From Paludibacteraceae bacterium (lineage in GTDB: Bacteria > Bacteroidota > Bacteroidia > Bacteroidales > Paludibacteraceae): DNA of 64,000 nucleotides. Position 1 is the stretch's first letter; each line of letters begins with the position of its first letter. Under the pieces are notes generated by a model. It was not told the DNA's origin. It saw only the letters and a list, made by a program, of their open reading frames with translations, and made no database searches. Shown piece by piece: positions 32,373 to 40,724 of this stretch. Location: contig JAFVTU010000012.1 in assembly GCA_017503075.1 (NCBI GenBank), forward strand, positions 62,001 through 126,000. Direction: 5' to 3'. A program made the translations under genes and the position numbers.

Positions 32373-33719
32373 ATGAAGAAAGGAGAGATAGATATAATCA
32401 CATTGGGTTGCTCGAAAAACCTGGTGGATGCTGAGCGATTGATGCGTCAGTTGGAATTGGTGGGATACAAATGTGTGCATGACTCTGCTAATCCTAGGGG
32501 AGAGATAGCTATCATTAATACTTGTGGTTTTATAGGCGATGCGAAAGAAGAGAGTATTGATGTAATATTACAATTCGCAGCAAAGAAGACAAAAGGCGAG
32601 TTACATAAGTTGTATGTAATGGGGTGTTTATCGCAGCGTTATAGAGAGGAATTGCCAGTCGAAATACCAGAGGTGGATCAATGGTTTGGGAAATTTGATT
32701 ACATGGGGATAGTGGAAGAGGTAAAAGGTGAAAGGTTAAAGGTGAAAGGTAAGGGATATGAGCGGACGCTGACAACCCCAAAGCATTATGCGTATCTGAA
32801 GATTGCTGAGGGGTGTAATCGATATTGTTCGTATTGCGCAATACCACTAATTACGGGGCGATTTACATCGCGTAGTATGGAAGAAATATTGGATGAAGTG
32901 AGGTGGCTGGTGAGTGAAGGAGTGAAGGAGTTTAATGTGATTGCTCAAGACTTATCTAGTTATGGAATAGACCTTTATGGCGAACATCGATTGGCTCAGT
33001 TGGTGGATAAAATGGCAGATATTGCTGGCGTAGAGTGGATACGACTGCACTATACCTACCCTACCGACTTTCCGTATGATTTGTTGCCAGTGATGGCCAA
33101 GCACAAGAATGTGTGCAAATATATGGATATCGCATTGCAACATTGTTCGGACAATATGCTCAAGAGGATGCACAGGCATATCACTCGCGAGGAACAAGAT
33201 GCGGTGATAGCAAGGATTCGCCAAGAAGTGCCAGGGATATGTATTCGAACAACTTTGCTAGTGGGTCATCCCGGAGAAACGGAGGAGGATTTTAACGAAC
33301 TATGTGAATGGGTAAAAGCGATGAAGTTTGAGCGTATGGGTGCTTTTGCTTACAGCGAAGAAGAGGGGACTTATGCCGCTAAACACTACACAGATGATAT
33401 TCCACAAGAAGAGAAAGAAAGGCGAGTGGATAAATTGATGGCTATACAACAGGATATTTCGGCTGAATTATTGCGTACGATGGTTGGCAAGAAATTGCGA
33501 GTCCTAATAGACAGAGAGGAGGATAAATATTATATCGGCCGTACCGAATACGATTCACCAGAGGTGGATTGCGAGGTGCTGATTGAGAAAACGGAAAGCG
33601 GACAGGTGAAAATGGGAAACGAGGGGCAGAATTCAGGAGTCCAAATTTTAGAAATAGGAGAATTTTATACAGTAACTATACAAAAAACAGAGGATTTTGA
33701 CCTCTATGCAAGCTTATGA
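32373..33719 (+). CDS. rimO: Ribosomal protein S12 methylthiotransferase RimO
   Basis: A radical-SAM methylthiotransferase that modifies a conserved Asp of ribosomal protein S12. The MTTase domain has three cluster cysteines C13 (LGCSKN), C51 (NTCGF) and C84 (MGCLSQ). The radical-SAM motif is CNRYCSYC (C148, C152, C155). A TRAM-like C-terminal domain ends the 448-residue protein. Residues 116-128 (VKGERLKVKGKG) are a low-complexity in-frame insertion encoded by GGTGAAAGGTTAAAG words (32718-32756) just before the radical-SAM core. Its stop overlaps the HU gene start (ATGA). Confidence 0.95.
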   Translation: MKKGEIDIITLGCSKNLVDAERLMRQLELVGYKCVHDSANPRGEIAIINTCGFIGDAKEESIDVILQFAAKKTKGELHKLYVMGCLSQRYREELPVEIPEVDQWFGKFDYMGIVEEVKGERLKVKGKGYERTLTTPKHYAYLKIAEGCNRYCSYCAIPLITGRFTSRSMEEILDEVRWLVSEGVKEFNVIAQDLSSYGIDLYGEHRLAQLVDKMADIAGVEWIRLHYTYPTDFPYDLLPVMAKHKNVCKYMDIALQHCSDNMLKRMHRHITREEQDAVIARIRQEVPGICIRTTLLVGHPGETEEDFNELCEWVKAMKFERMGAFAYSEEEGTYAAKHYTDDIPQEEKERRVDKLMAIQQDISAELLRTMVGKKLRVLIDREEDKYYIGRTEYDSPEVDCEVLIEKTESGQVKMGNEGQNSGVQILEIGEFYTVTIQKTEDFDLYASL

Positions 33720-33994
33720 CAACAAAAGAACTAACCAATGCAATCAGTTCGAAGAGCGGTATGAAAAAAGTCCGTACAGAGGAATTGATGAATGCAACTG
33801 TAGCCATACTGCAAAAGGAGTTGCTAAATGGCAAGAGTGTACAGATACCAAACTTTGGTACACTAGAGATAAAGCGTAAAAACTCGCGCGAAGTGGTTCA
33901 TCCAACGACTAAACAACGCACTGTTGTACCAGAGAAGATGCAACTGAACTTTAAGGCAAGTGCCGTAATAAAAGAACAATTGAAAAACGCATAA
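33716..33994 (+). CDS. HU-family DNA-binding protein
   Basis: A 92-residue nucleoid protein of the HU/IHF fold. It has an N-terminal helical dimerisation segment (MTTKELTNAISSKSGMKKVRTEELMNATVAILQKEL), then VQIPNFGTLEIKRKNSREVVHPTTKQRTVVP forming the beta-arm, and a C-terminal helix (ASAVIKEQLKN). It starts inside the rimO stop codon and is followed 3 bp later by the larger HU-TM-LysM gene. The two HU domains may pair as a heterodimer; that is inference from adjacency. Confidence 0.92.
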   Translation: MTTKELTNAISSKSGMKKVRTEELMNATVAILQKELLNGKSVQIPNFGTLEIKRKNSREVVHPTTKQRTVVPEKMQLNFKASAVIKEQLKNA

Positions 33995-33997
33995 GAT

Positions 33998-35392
33998 ATG
34001 GCTGGCAATAGATTAACATGGCAAGAACTGCGCAAAGCAGTGGTAGAATACACTAATTGTTCAGAGCAAGAGGCGGAGAGTTTCCTCAATGCATTGCTAG
34101 AGAGCGTTATAGAAGGTCTTAAGCAAGACAAACAAGTGAAGATTAAAGGTCTTGGTGTATTTGCACTGAAAGCAGTATCACCTCGTAAAAGTGTGAATAT
34201 AGCAACTGGTGAGGACTTTATGATAGAAGGATATAATAAAGTAACCTTTAGCGCAGAATCAACACTCAAAGAGAGTGTAGAAAAGCGTATTGAGCAACCT
34301 AACACTGAGGAGATGGTGGAAGAATTGAAGAATGATCCTCTAAAGAAATTGAACAAACAAGCTAGCGAAATTGTGGATATTTTGTCAGAATTGGGACAGA
34401 GTCCAGATGGAAAAGAAGCGAAAATGAGCAAGGACAAACCACAGCAAACAAAGAAGTCTGCAGTAGCGAAAAAGCCGAAAACCACAAAGGTTAAGAAAGA
34501 AGTTAAGAAGCAAGAGTCAACCAAGAAAACCGTAGTAACAGAACCCATTATAGTAAGCGTAGAAGCACATAAGAAGCGCAGTTGGAAGTGGATATGGTGG
34601 GTATTGGGTGTAATCGTTTTAGCAGGTGCTATAGGCACAGGTGTATACTACCGCGAGCAAATTATAGGTTGGTGGCAGTGCACTAGTATTATGGAGCGTC
34701 CTATAAAGAAGAAAAAGTATCACGATATTGTGACAAGCCGCCAAAGCAAACGCCATTCTAATATACAAGGAAGCAGAACAGCAGATAGTCAGTTGGATAT
34801 AATGCGTAAATCCGTAACAGAATGGTGGGAAAATATCACTGATATAAATGGGGAAGAAAAAGAAGCAAATGCTATAGCTAGTCCATCCAAAAAGAGTGAT
34901 AGTGGCGTAAAACCAGTTCGTACTCAAAATAATAGCGCGCAAGATCCATATACCAATATCTCCTATGAGAGTGCTCCTGGTATACAAGAATATTATCCAA
35001 GCGAAGAAGAAGTAGAAAGAGAAGAAGTTGCTGTACCTAAGCCTGCGGATGAAGCACCTGCAAAGCCTATGATGCCAGTGTACGAAGACGAAGTAGTGGA
35101 AGAGGAAAATGCAGTGGCTTTAGCAGATGAACCTCGCACATACACGCGCTTCATTGCAACAGAAGTAGTGGACAAAAATAGTCGCTTGACATTGATAGCA
35201 CAAAAGTATTACGGAGCGAAGGAATTGTGGGTATTTATTTACGAAGCCAACCGCAATGTGATCAATAATCCAGCTCGCGTAAGTGCGGGACAAAAATTGC
35301 GCATTCCAGCTTTGGATGAAAAATATATGGACATGAGCAATCCAGAATTGCAAGCATTGCTAGAAGAGTTAACCGACACATATCTACAGTAA
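33998..35392 (+). CDS. HU domain - transmembrane - LysM fusion protein
   Basis: A 464-residue protein with three parts. Residues 1-95 are an HU-like DNA-binding domain (VKIKGLGVFALKAVSPRKSVNIATGE). Residues 100-190 are a charged Lys-rich linker. A single membrane helix covers about 196-218 (WKWIWWVLGVIVLAGAIGTGVYY). An acidic, Pro-rich stretch then leads to a LysM peptidoglycan-binding domain at about 388-435 (VVDKNSRLTLIAQKYYGAKELWVFIYEAN, AGQKLRIP). The predicted topology puts HU in the cytoplasm and LysM in the periplasm, so it could tie the nucleoid to the cell wall. That role is inference. It starts 3 bp after the small HU gene. Confidence 0.88.
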   Translation: MAGNRLTWQELRKAVVEYTNCSEQEAESFLNALLESVIEGLKQDKQVKIKGLGVFALKAVSPRKSVNIATGEDFMIEGYNKVTFSAESTLKESVEKRIEQPNTEEMVEELKNDPLKKLNKQASEIVDILSELGQSPDGKEAKMSKDKPQQTKKSAVAKKPKTTKVKKEVKKQESTKKTVVTEPIIVSVEAHKKRSWKWIWWVLGVIVLAGAIGTGVYYREQIIGWWQCTSIMERPIKKKKYHDIVTSRQSKRHSNIQGSRTADSQLDIMRKSVTEWWENITDINGEEKEANAIASPSKKSDSGVKPVRTQNNSAQDPYTNISYESAPGIQEYYPSEEEVEREEVAVPKPADEAPAKPMMPVYEDEVVEEENAVALADEPRTYTRFIATEVVDKNSRLTLIAQKYYGAKELWVFIYEANRNVINNPARVSAGQKLRIPALDEKYMDMSNPELQALLEELTDTYLQ

Positions 35393-35420
35393 CAATTATA
35401 GGATGGAGTATTAGCCTGCA

Positions 35421-38189
35421 TTGAACGAGGATGTTATACATATTCATGGTGCCCGCACGCACAATTTGAAGAATATCAGTGTAGATATACCGCGAAATAA
35501 GTTAGTGGTCATCTCTGGTGTTAGCGGTAGCGGCAAATCATCTTTGGCCTTCGACACATTGTTTGCCGAAGGTCAAAGGCGTTATGTAGAAAGTCTGAGT
35601 TCGTATGCTAGACAATTTTTGGGGCGTATGCAAAAGCCTGATGTGGATTTCATAGATGGTATCCCCCCTGCAATAGCCATTGAGCAGAAGGTAATCAATC
35701 GTAATCCACGCAGTACAGTTGGTACAGTAACTGAGATTCACGAATACTTGAAACTGCTGTTTGCTCGTGCAGGCAAGACTATTTCTCCCATTAGTGGTGA
35801 GGAGGTAAAACGCCATAGCGTGCATGATGTGGTGGAATGCCTGCGTAGTCTAGCGTTAGGGACAAGAGTGATGCTCCTCGCCCCTATTATGGCAGATAAT
35901 ATGACTGCACAATTGACGCTTTGGCAACAGCAAGGATTCTCGCGGTTGTACCGCATCAACGAGGATGGCAGTGGAGATGTACTGCGCATTAATAGTATGC
36001 AGTTAGGAGAGGAGGATAGAGAATCAACCTATTTGCTAGTAGATCGACTGATAGCAGATGGAGAGGAAAGCACACTGAATAGGTTTGCAGACTCGGTGCA
36101 AACAGCGTTTTTTGAAGGTAAGGGCGAGTGTAGATTGACCATAGAAATACCAGACATCGGAAACCGAGAAACGGCAAACAGGAATAATCACTATATTGAA
36201 ACATTCTCGCAACGCTTTGAAGCGGATGGAATTACTTTTGTAGAGCCTACCGAGCATCTGTTTGATTTCAACAATCCATTAGGTGCATGTCCTACATGTG
36301 GTGGATATGGAAATGTGATAGGAATAGATCCAGACTTGGTAGTACCAGACAAGTCAAAAACTATATATGAGGGAGCTATTGCATGTTGGCGAGGTGAGAA
36401 GATGAGTCAATGGAACGATGCATTGGTGTATGCAGCGGACAAGTTTGATTTCCCAATCCATACGCCATTCTACGAATTGACAGCAGAGCAAAAACAACTA
36501 CTATGGACAGGTAATGAGCATTTCCACGGATTGAATGACTTCTTCCACGAGTTGGAAAGTAAACAATATGCTAAGATACAATATCGCGTAATGCTGAGTC
36601 GCTATCGCGGTAAAGCGATTTGTCCAGACTGCTTAGGTAAGCGTTTGCGTAAAGAGGCCGAATATGTAAAAGTGTGTGGAAGTTCCATTACCGAACTCAG
36701 TCAGATGCCTATTAATAATTTACAATTGACAGTTGACAATTGGCAGTTACCTGAAGTATTTGCGCCACTAATAGCGGAGATTCGCTCGCGCCTACAATTC
36801 ATGCAGGACGTGGGATTGGGCTACCTCACACTCAATCGTATGTCAAGCACCTTATCTGGCGGTGAAGGTCAGCGCATCAATTTAGCTAAGTCGCTAGGTA
36901 GTAGTTTAGTAGGATCATTATATGTATTAGACGAGCCAAGTATAGGTCTGCATCCACGAGATACACAACGGTTGATTCATGTGCTAAGACAATTACGCGA
37001 TTTGGGCAATACAATAGTTGTGGTTGAGCATGATGATGAGATACAAAAAGCAGCCGATTATACAATAGAGATAGGCCCGAAAGCAGGGCGTCATGGTGGC
37101 GAAGTGGTATATGCAGGCGAGCCAAAGATTGAGAAGTTTACTTATATGATTCCCCCCTATCGTCGCCAATGGAATAACTATATTGAGGTGCTAGGTGCCA
37201 CAGAAAACAATCTAAAGAATATTGACGTTCGTTTTCCGCTGAATGTGATGACCGTAGTGACAGGAGTGAGTGGTAGCGGCAAATCTTCGCTGATTAGCAA
37301 GGTGCTATATCCCGCTTTGAAAAAGTACTATGGTGGTATCGCAGAGCGAACAGGTGATTTCGGCAGTTTACGCGGTAGTTTGCATCTACTGCACAATGTA
37401 GAGTTTGTAGATCAGAATCCATTAACTCGTTCATCTCGTTCGAATCCAGTAACCTACTTAAAAGCATATGACGAAATTAGAAAATTGTATGCTGAGCAAC
37501 AGCTGAGTAAGCAATTAGGATTTACTCCAGCACATTTTTCGTTCAACACACCTGGTGGACGTTGCGAAGCATGTCAGGGGGAAGGAAAAGTTACTATAGA
37601 GATGCAGTTTATGGCCGACATTACACTAGAGTGTGAACATTGTCATGGCATGCGATTCAAACAAGATATATTGAGTGTACTGTATCGTGAAAAGAACATT
37701 TATGATATTTTGGAGATGACAGTCAACCAAGCTATTGAATTCTTCTCGGAGGACGCTGCATGCAAGAAAATAGTTAATCGATTGAAACCGCTACAAGATG
37801 TGGGTATTGGATATGTCAAATTAGGGCAAGCAGGTAGCACCTTATCCGGAGGTGAGAGTCAACGCGTGAAATTGGCATCATTCCTTGCACAAGAGAATGC
37901 ACAGCCTACATTATATATTTTCGACGAACCTACCACGGGCTTACACCACCACGATGTAGCAGTGCTATTGAAAGCACTTAATGCATTGATTATCAGAGGA
38001 CATACAGTACTAATTATCGAGCATAATCCATCGGTTATCTTATCAGCAGACCATATTATTGACCTTGGTAAAGAAGGTGGCGACTTAGGCGGTTATATCG
38101 TAGCAGAAGGCACCCCAGAAGAGATTATGCAATGCGCAGATAGTTACACAGGCAAAGCATTAAACGATTTGAAGGATAGTTTCATATGA
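35421..38189 (+). CDS. uvrA: Excinuclease ABC subunit A
   Basis: The damage-sensing ATPase of nucleotide excision repair. It has 922 residues with two ABC-type ATPase halves: Walker A SGVSGSGKSSLAF and TGVSGSGKSSLIS, signatures LSGGEGQRI and LSGGESQRV, and Walker B LYVLDEPSIGLH and LYIFDEPTTGLH. Zinc-binding pairs are CPTC...CPDC and CEAC...CEHC. No upstream ATG fits, so translation appears to start at TTG 35421. Two low-complexity insertions are visible, IGNRETANRNN (about 36155-36185) and INNLQLTVDNWQL (36711-36756). A second UvrA paralogue elsewhere in the genome is possible. Confidence 0.93.
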   Translation: MNEDVIHIHGARTHNLKNISVDIPRNKLVVISGVSGSGKSSLAFDTLFAEGQRRYVESLSSYARQFLGRMQKPDVDFIDGIPPAIAIEQKVINRNPRSTVGTVTEIHEYLKLLFARAGKTISPISGEEVKRHSVHDVVECLRSLALGTRVMLLAPIMADNMTAQLTLWQQQGFSRLYRINEDGSGDVLRINSMQLGEEDRESTYLLVDRLIADGEESTLNRFADSVQTAFFEGKGECRLTIEIPDIGNRETANRNNHYIETFSQRFEADGITFVEPTEHLFDFNNPLGACPTCGGYGNVIGIDPDLVVPDKSKTIYEGAIACWRGEKMSQWNDALVYAADKFDFPIHTPFYELTAEQKQLLWTGNEHFHGLNDFFHELESKQYAKIQYRVMLSRYRGKAICPDCLGKRLRKEAEYVKVCGSSITELSQMPINNLQLTVDNWQLPEVFAPLIAEIRSRLQFMQDVGLGYLTLNRMSSTLSGGEGQRINLAKSLGSSLVGSLYVLDEPSIGLHPRDTQRLIHVLRQLRDLGNTIVVVEHDDEIQKAADYTIEIGPKAGRHGGEVVYAGEPKIEKFTYMIPPYRRQWNNYIEVLGATENNLKNIDVRFPLNVMTVVTGVSGSGKSSLISKVLYPALKKYYGGIAERTGDFGSLRGSLHLLHNVEFVDQNPLTRSSRSNPVTYLKAYDEIRKLYAEQQLSKQLGFTPAHFSFNTPGGRCEACQGEGKVTIEMQFMADITLECEHCHGMRFKQDILSVLYREKNIYDILEMTVNQAIEFFSEDAACKKIVNRLKPLQDVGIGYVKLGQAGSTLSGGESQRVKLASFLAQENAQPTLYIFDEPTTGLHHHDVAVLLKALNALIIRGHTVLIIEHNPSVILSADHIIDLGKEGGDLGGYIVAEGTPEEIMQCADSYTGKALNDLKDSFI

Positions 38190-40000
38190 TAAGCGTAGAA
38201 CATCTCGGCATAGAATATTCATCACGTCCGATATTAGACGATATTACATTTTTGATTAATCCCCGTGATCGCATTGCTCTCGTGGGCAAGAATGGTGCAG
38301 GTAAGACCACCCTACTCCGTCTATTAGCAGGCGAGGAAACACCCACCTCTGGCCGTATCAGCAAGATGGGCGATATCACTATAGGTTACTTGCCACAGGT
38401 GATGATGCACGTGGACGGAAAAACGCTGCGAGAAGACGTACTTTCAGTGATCGGCAATAGAGGATCGGAGATCGGGGATGAGGCACGATTTATTGCAGAG
38501 ATGGATCGTACAATCATTGGTTTGGGATTTGAGCGCAAAGATTTTGACCGCCCATGTTCGGAATTCTCGGGCGGATGGCGCATGCGTATTGAACTAGCAA
38601 AGATACTGCTGCAACACCCTGATTTATTGCTACTTGACGAGCCAACCAACCACCTCGACATTGAGTCCATTCAATGGTTGGAGGAGTTTCTTAAGACCAA
38701 TGGTAGTGCACTTGTACTGGTGAGTCACGACCGTGCTTTCCTTGATAATGTCACCACACGAACCATAGAGATTACCCTTGGACGAATATATGATTACAAT
38801 GTGCCGTATACTCAGTTTAAAGTGCTGCGCCAAGAGCGCCATGAACAACAAGTACGCGCCTATCTGAATCAGCAAAAGATGATTCAAGAGACCGAGGAAT
38901 TTATTGAGCGTTTTCGCTATAAAGCTACCAAGGCGGTGCAAGTACAATCACGTATTAAGCAATTAGAGAAACTAGAGCGTCTAGAGGTAGATATAGAAGA
39001 CAACTCTCGATTAAGTTTGCGTTTTCCTCCGGCACCACGCAGCGGCGACTTCCCATTGATAGTAGAAGATTTGCGCAAGGATTTTGGAGAATATATGGTG
39101 TTCCAAAATGCGACTTTCACCATTCGTCGAGGTGAAAAAGTAGCATTTGTAGGCAAGAATGGTGAAGGTAAGACCACCCTAGTGCGCTGTATCATGGGGC
39201 AGTTGGATTATATGGGTACGCTGAAGATTGGGCATAATGTCAAGATTGGCTATTTCGCTCAAAACCAAGCGGCACTATTGGATGGCGAACTAACCGTATT
39301 CCAGACGATTGACAATGTTGCTGTGGGCGATATCCGCACACAGATTCGTAACATATTGGGAGCATTTATGTTCGGGGGTGAGGCATCGGAGAAGAAGGTG
39401 AAAGTCTTATCGGGTGGCGAGCGTAGCCGTTTGGCAATGATTCGTTTGCTGCTAGAGCCATGCAACCTATTGATACTTGATGAGCCTACCAACCACCTCG
39501 ACATGCAGTCGAAAGATGTACTGAAAGCCGCACTGAAAGAGTTTAATGGTACAGTCATCTGCGTAAGTCACGACCGTGATTTCTTGGATGGACTGGTAGA
39601 TAAGGTATATGAGTTTGGAGGCGGGAAAGTGCGTGAACACTTGGGCGGAATATACGATTTCTTGCAAAGCAAGAGAATTGATTCATTACAAGAGTTGGAG
39701 CGAAAATCGGATAATAGGAATCGGGAAACTGAAGTCGAAAATCAGCATATCGAAGCTACTTCTTCAAAGTTGGACTATGCAGCCCAAAAAGCTGCAGCCG
39801 CAGCGCGCCGCAAGAAGGAGAAGCAAATTGCAGATGTAGAAGCTGCCATTGCAAAACTGGAGCAGGAGCAGCAGGAATTGGAGACACTGCTGGCTGATGT
39901 AGTCCATCAGACTACCGATAACTTCCAACGCTATGAACATATCAAACATGAAATAGAAAAACGCCTCTACGAGTGGGAAATATTGAGCGAAGAAGATTAA
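38186..40000 (+). CDS. ABC-F ATPase
   Basis: A 604-residue twin-ATPase of the ABC-F family, expected to act on the ribosome. It has Walker A VGKNGAGKTT and VGKNGEGKTT, signatures FSGGWRMRI and LSGGERSRL, and Walker B LLLDEPTNHLD and LILDEPTNHLD. The inter-domain linker contains FIERFRYKATKAVQVQSRIKQLEKLE. A C-terminal coiled coil covers about 530-600. The overall pattern is closest to YheS-type members. It overlaps the uvrA stop (ATGA). Short word-like segments (GNRGSEIGDE at about 38450-38480; RKSDNRNRETEVENQ before the coiled coil) resemble the insertions in neighbouring enzymes. Confidence 0.9.
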   Translation: MISVEHLGIEYSSRPILDDITFLINPRDRIALVGKNGAGKTTLLRLLAGEETPTSGRISKMGDITIGYLPQVMMHVDGKTLREDVLSVIGNRGSEIGDEARFIAEMDRTIIGLGFERKDFDRPCSEFSGGWRMRIELAKILLQHPDLLLLDEPTNHLDIESIQWLEEFLKTNGSALVLVSHDRAFLDNVTTRTIEITLGRIYDYNVPYTQFKVLRQERHEQQVRAYLNQQKMIQETEEFIERFRYKATKAVQVQSRIKQLEKLERLEVDIEDNSRLSLRFPPAPRSGDFPLIVEDLRKDFGEYMVFQNATFTIRRGEKVAFVGKNGEGKTTLVRCIMGQLDYMGTLKIGHNVKIGYFAQNQAALLDGELTVFQTIDNVAVGDIRTQIRNILGAFMFGGEASEKKVKVLSGGERSRLAMIRLLLEPCNLLILDEPTNHLDMQSKDVLKAALKEFNGTVICVSHDRDFLDGLVDKVYEFGGGKVREHLGGIYDFLQSKRIDSLQELERKSDNRNRETEVENQHIEATSSKLDYAAQKAAAAARRKKEKQIADVEAAIAKLEQEQQELETLLADVVHQTTDNFQRYEHIKHEIEKRLYEWEILSEED

Positions 40001-40024
40001 AAATGAATCTTTTTTTGAAAAATA

Positions 40025-40056
40025 TTTGCATTATCAAAAAAAATGTTGTAATTTTG
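40025..40056 (+). promoter_or_regulatory. Promoter of FISUMP-like gene
   Basis: TTTG 40025-40028, 20 bp, TAATTTTG 40049-40056. The leader to ATG 40119 is about 55 nt and AT-rich. Confidence 0.8.
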
Positions 40057-40118
40057 TGGCCCCAATAAACATATGGGAGTAATAAACTTTAAATAACTAA
40101 CTTTTAAATTATAGAAAA

Positions 40119-40571
40119 ATGAAAAAAATTTTCTCTTTTTGCTTGATTTGCTTTATGGCATTATCAGCATCAGCTCAACAAATGGAGTTCGTAGATTTGG
40201 GTTTGCCAAGCGGTACCTTGTGGAAAGCTGTGGATGAACCAGGTTTCTATACTTATGATGAAGCTACCAGCAAATTAGGCGATCAACTTCCTACCAATGC
40301 ACAATTGGAAGAATTGAAGAAAGAGTGTGTATGGAGTTGGAATGGTAATGGATATCATGTTACTGGTCCTAATGGTAACTTTATTACTCTTCCTGCATCT
40401 GGTTATTGTGATTGCAATGGTAGCTATATTTATATGGGATTGGGCGGCTACTATTGGTCATCTACTTTGACCGATTTTGATGCAGCAAATTATATTTTCT
40501 TTGATGCTAGCAAAGTTTCTGTTTACAGTGTGAATCGCTGCAATAGATTTTCAGTACGCATTGTAAAATAA
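40119..40571 (+). CDS. Secreted FISUMP-like domain protein
   Basis: A 150-residue secreted protein: signal peptide 1-19 (ending SASAQ), then a single domain resembling the Fibrobacter succinogenes major paralogous (FISUMP/DUF1566-like) fold. Features are FVDLGLPSGTLW, a region with ATSKLGDQLPTNAQLEELKKECVW, and the end block GGYYWSSTLTDFDAANYIFF...RFSVRIVK. Family members are extracellular, but no biochemical role is established. It is a single-gene unit with a consensus promoter and a strong terminator, which suggests substantial independent expression. Confidence 0.8.
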   Translation: MKKIFSFCLICFMALSASAQQMEFVDLGLPSGTLWKAVDEPGFYTYDEATSKLGDQLPTNAQLEELKKECVWSWNGNGYHVTGPNGNFITLPASGYCDCNGSYIYMGLGGYYWSSTLTDFDAANYIFFDASKVSVYSVNRCNRFSVRIVK

Positions 40572-40591
40572 ATACAGCGAAATTTATTTTG

Positions 40592-40626
40592 AACTCACCT
40601 TGCGGTAGTAAGGTGAGTTTTTTTTT
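40592..40626 (+). terminator. Rho-independent terminator
   Basis: Perfect 10-bp stem AACTCACCTT (40592-40601) / AAGGTGAGTT (40610-40619), an 8-nt loop and a following T run. It ends the FISUMP-like unit. Confidence 0.93.
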
Positions 40627-40684
40627 ATATCGCGATGGATAATGTAGTAGATAAATAGATTTTTCAATAAAATCTAAGATTTTA

Positions 40685-40716
40685 TTTGCTAATATACTTT
40701 TTTTTGTGTATCTTTG
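40685..40716 (+). promoter_or_regulatory. Promoter of subtilase gene (very short leader)
   Basis: TTTG 40685-40688, 20 bp, TATCTTTG 40709-40716. The ATG at 40725 is only 8 bp beyond the -7 box, so the transcript would have almost no leader. This also rules out the upstream TTG at 40686 as the start. Confidence 0.8.
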
Positions 40717-40724
40717 CAGCGAAA

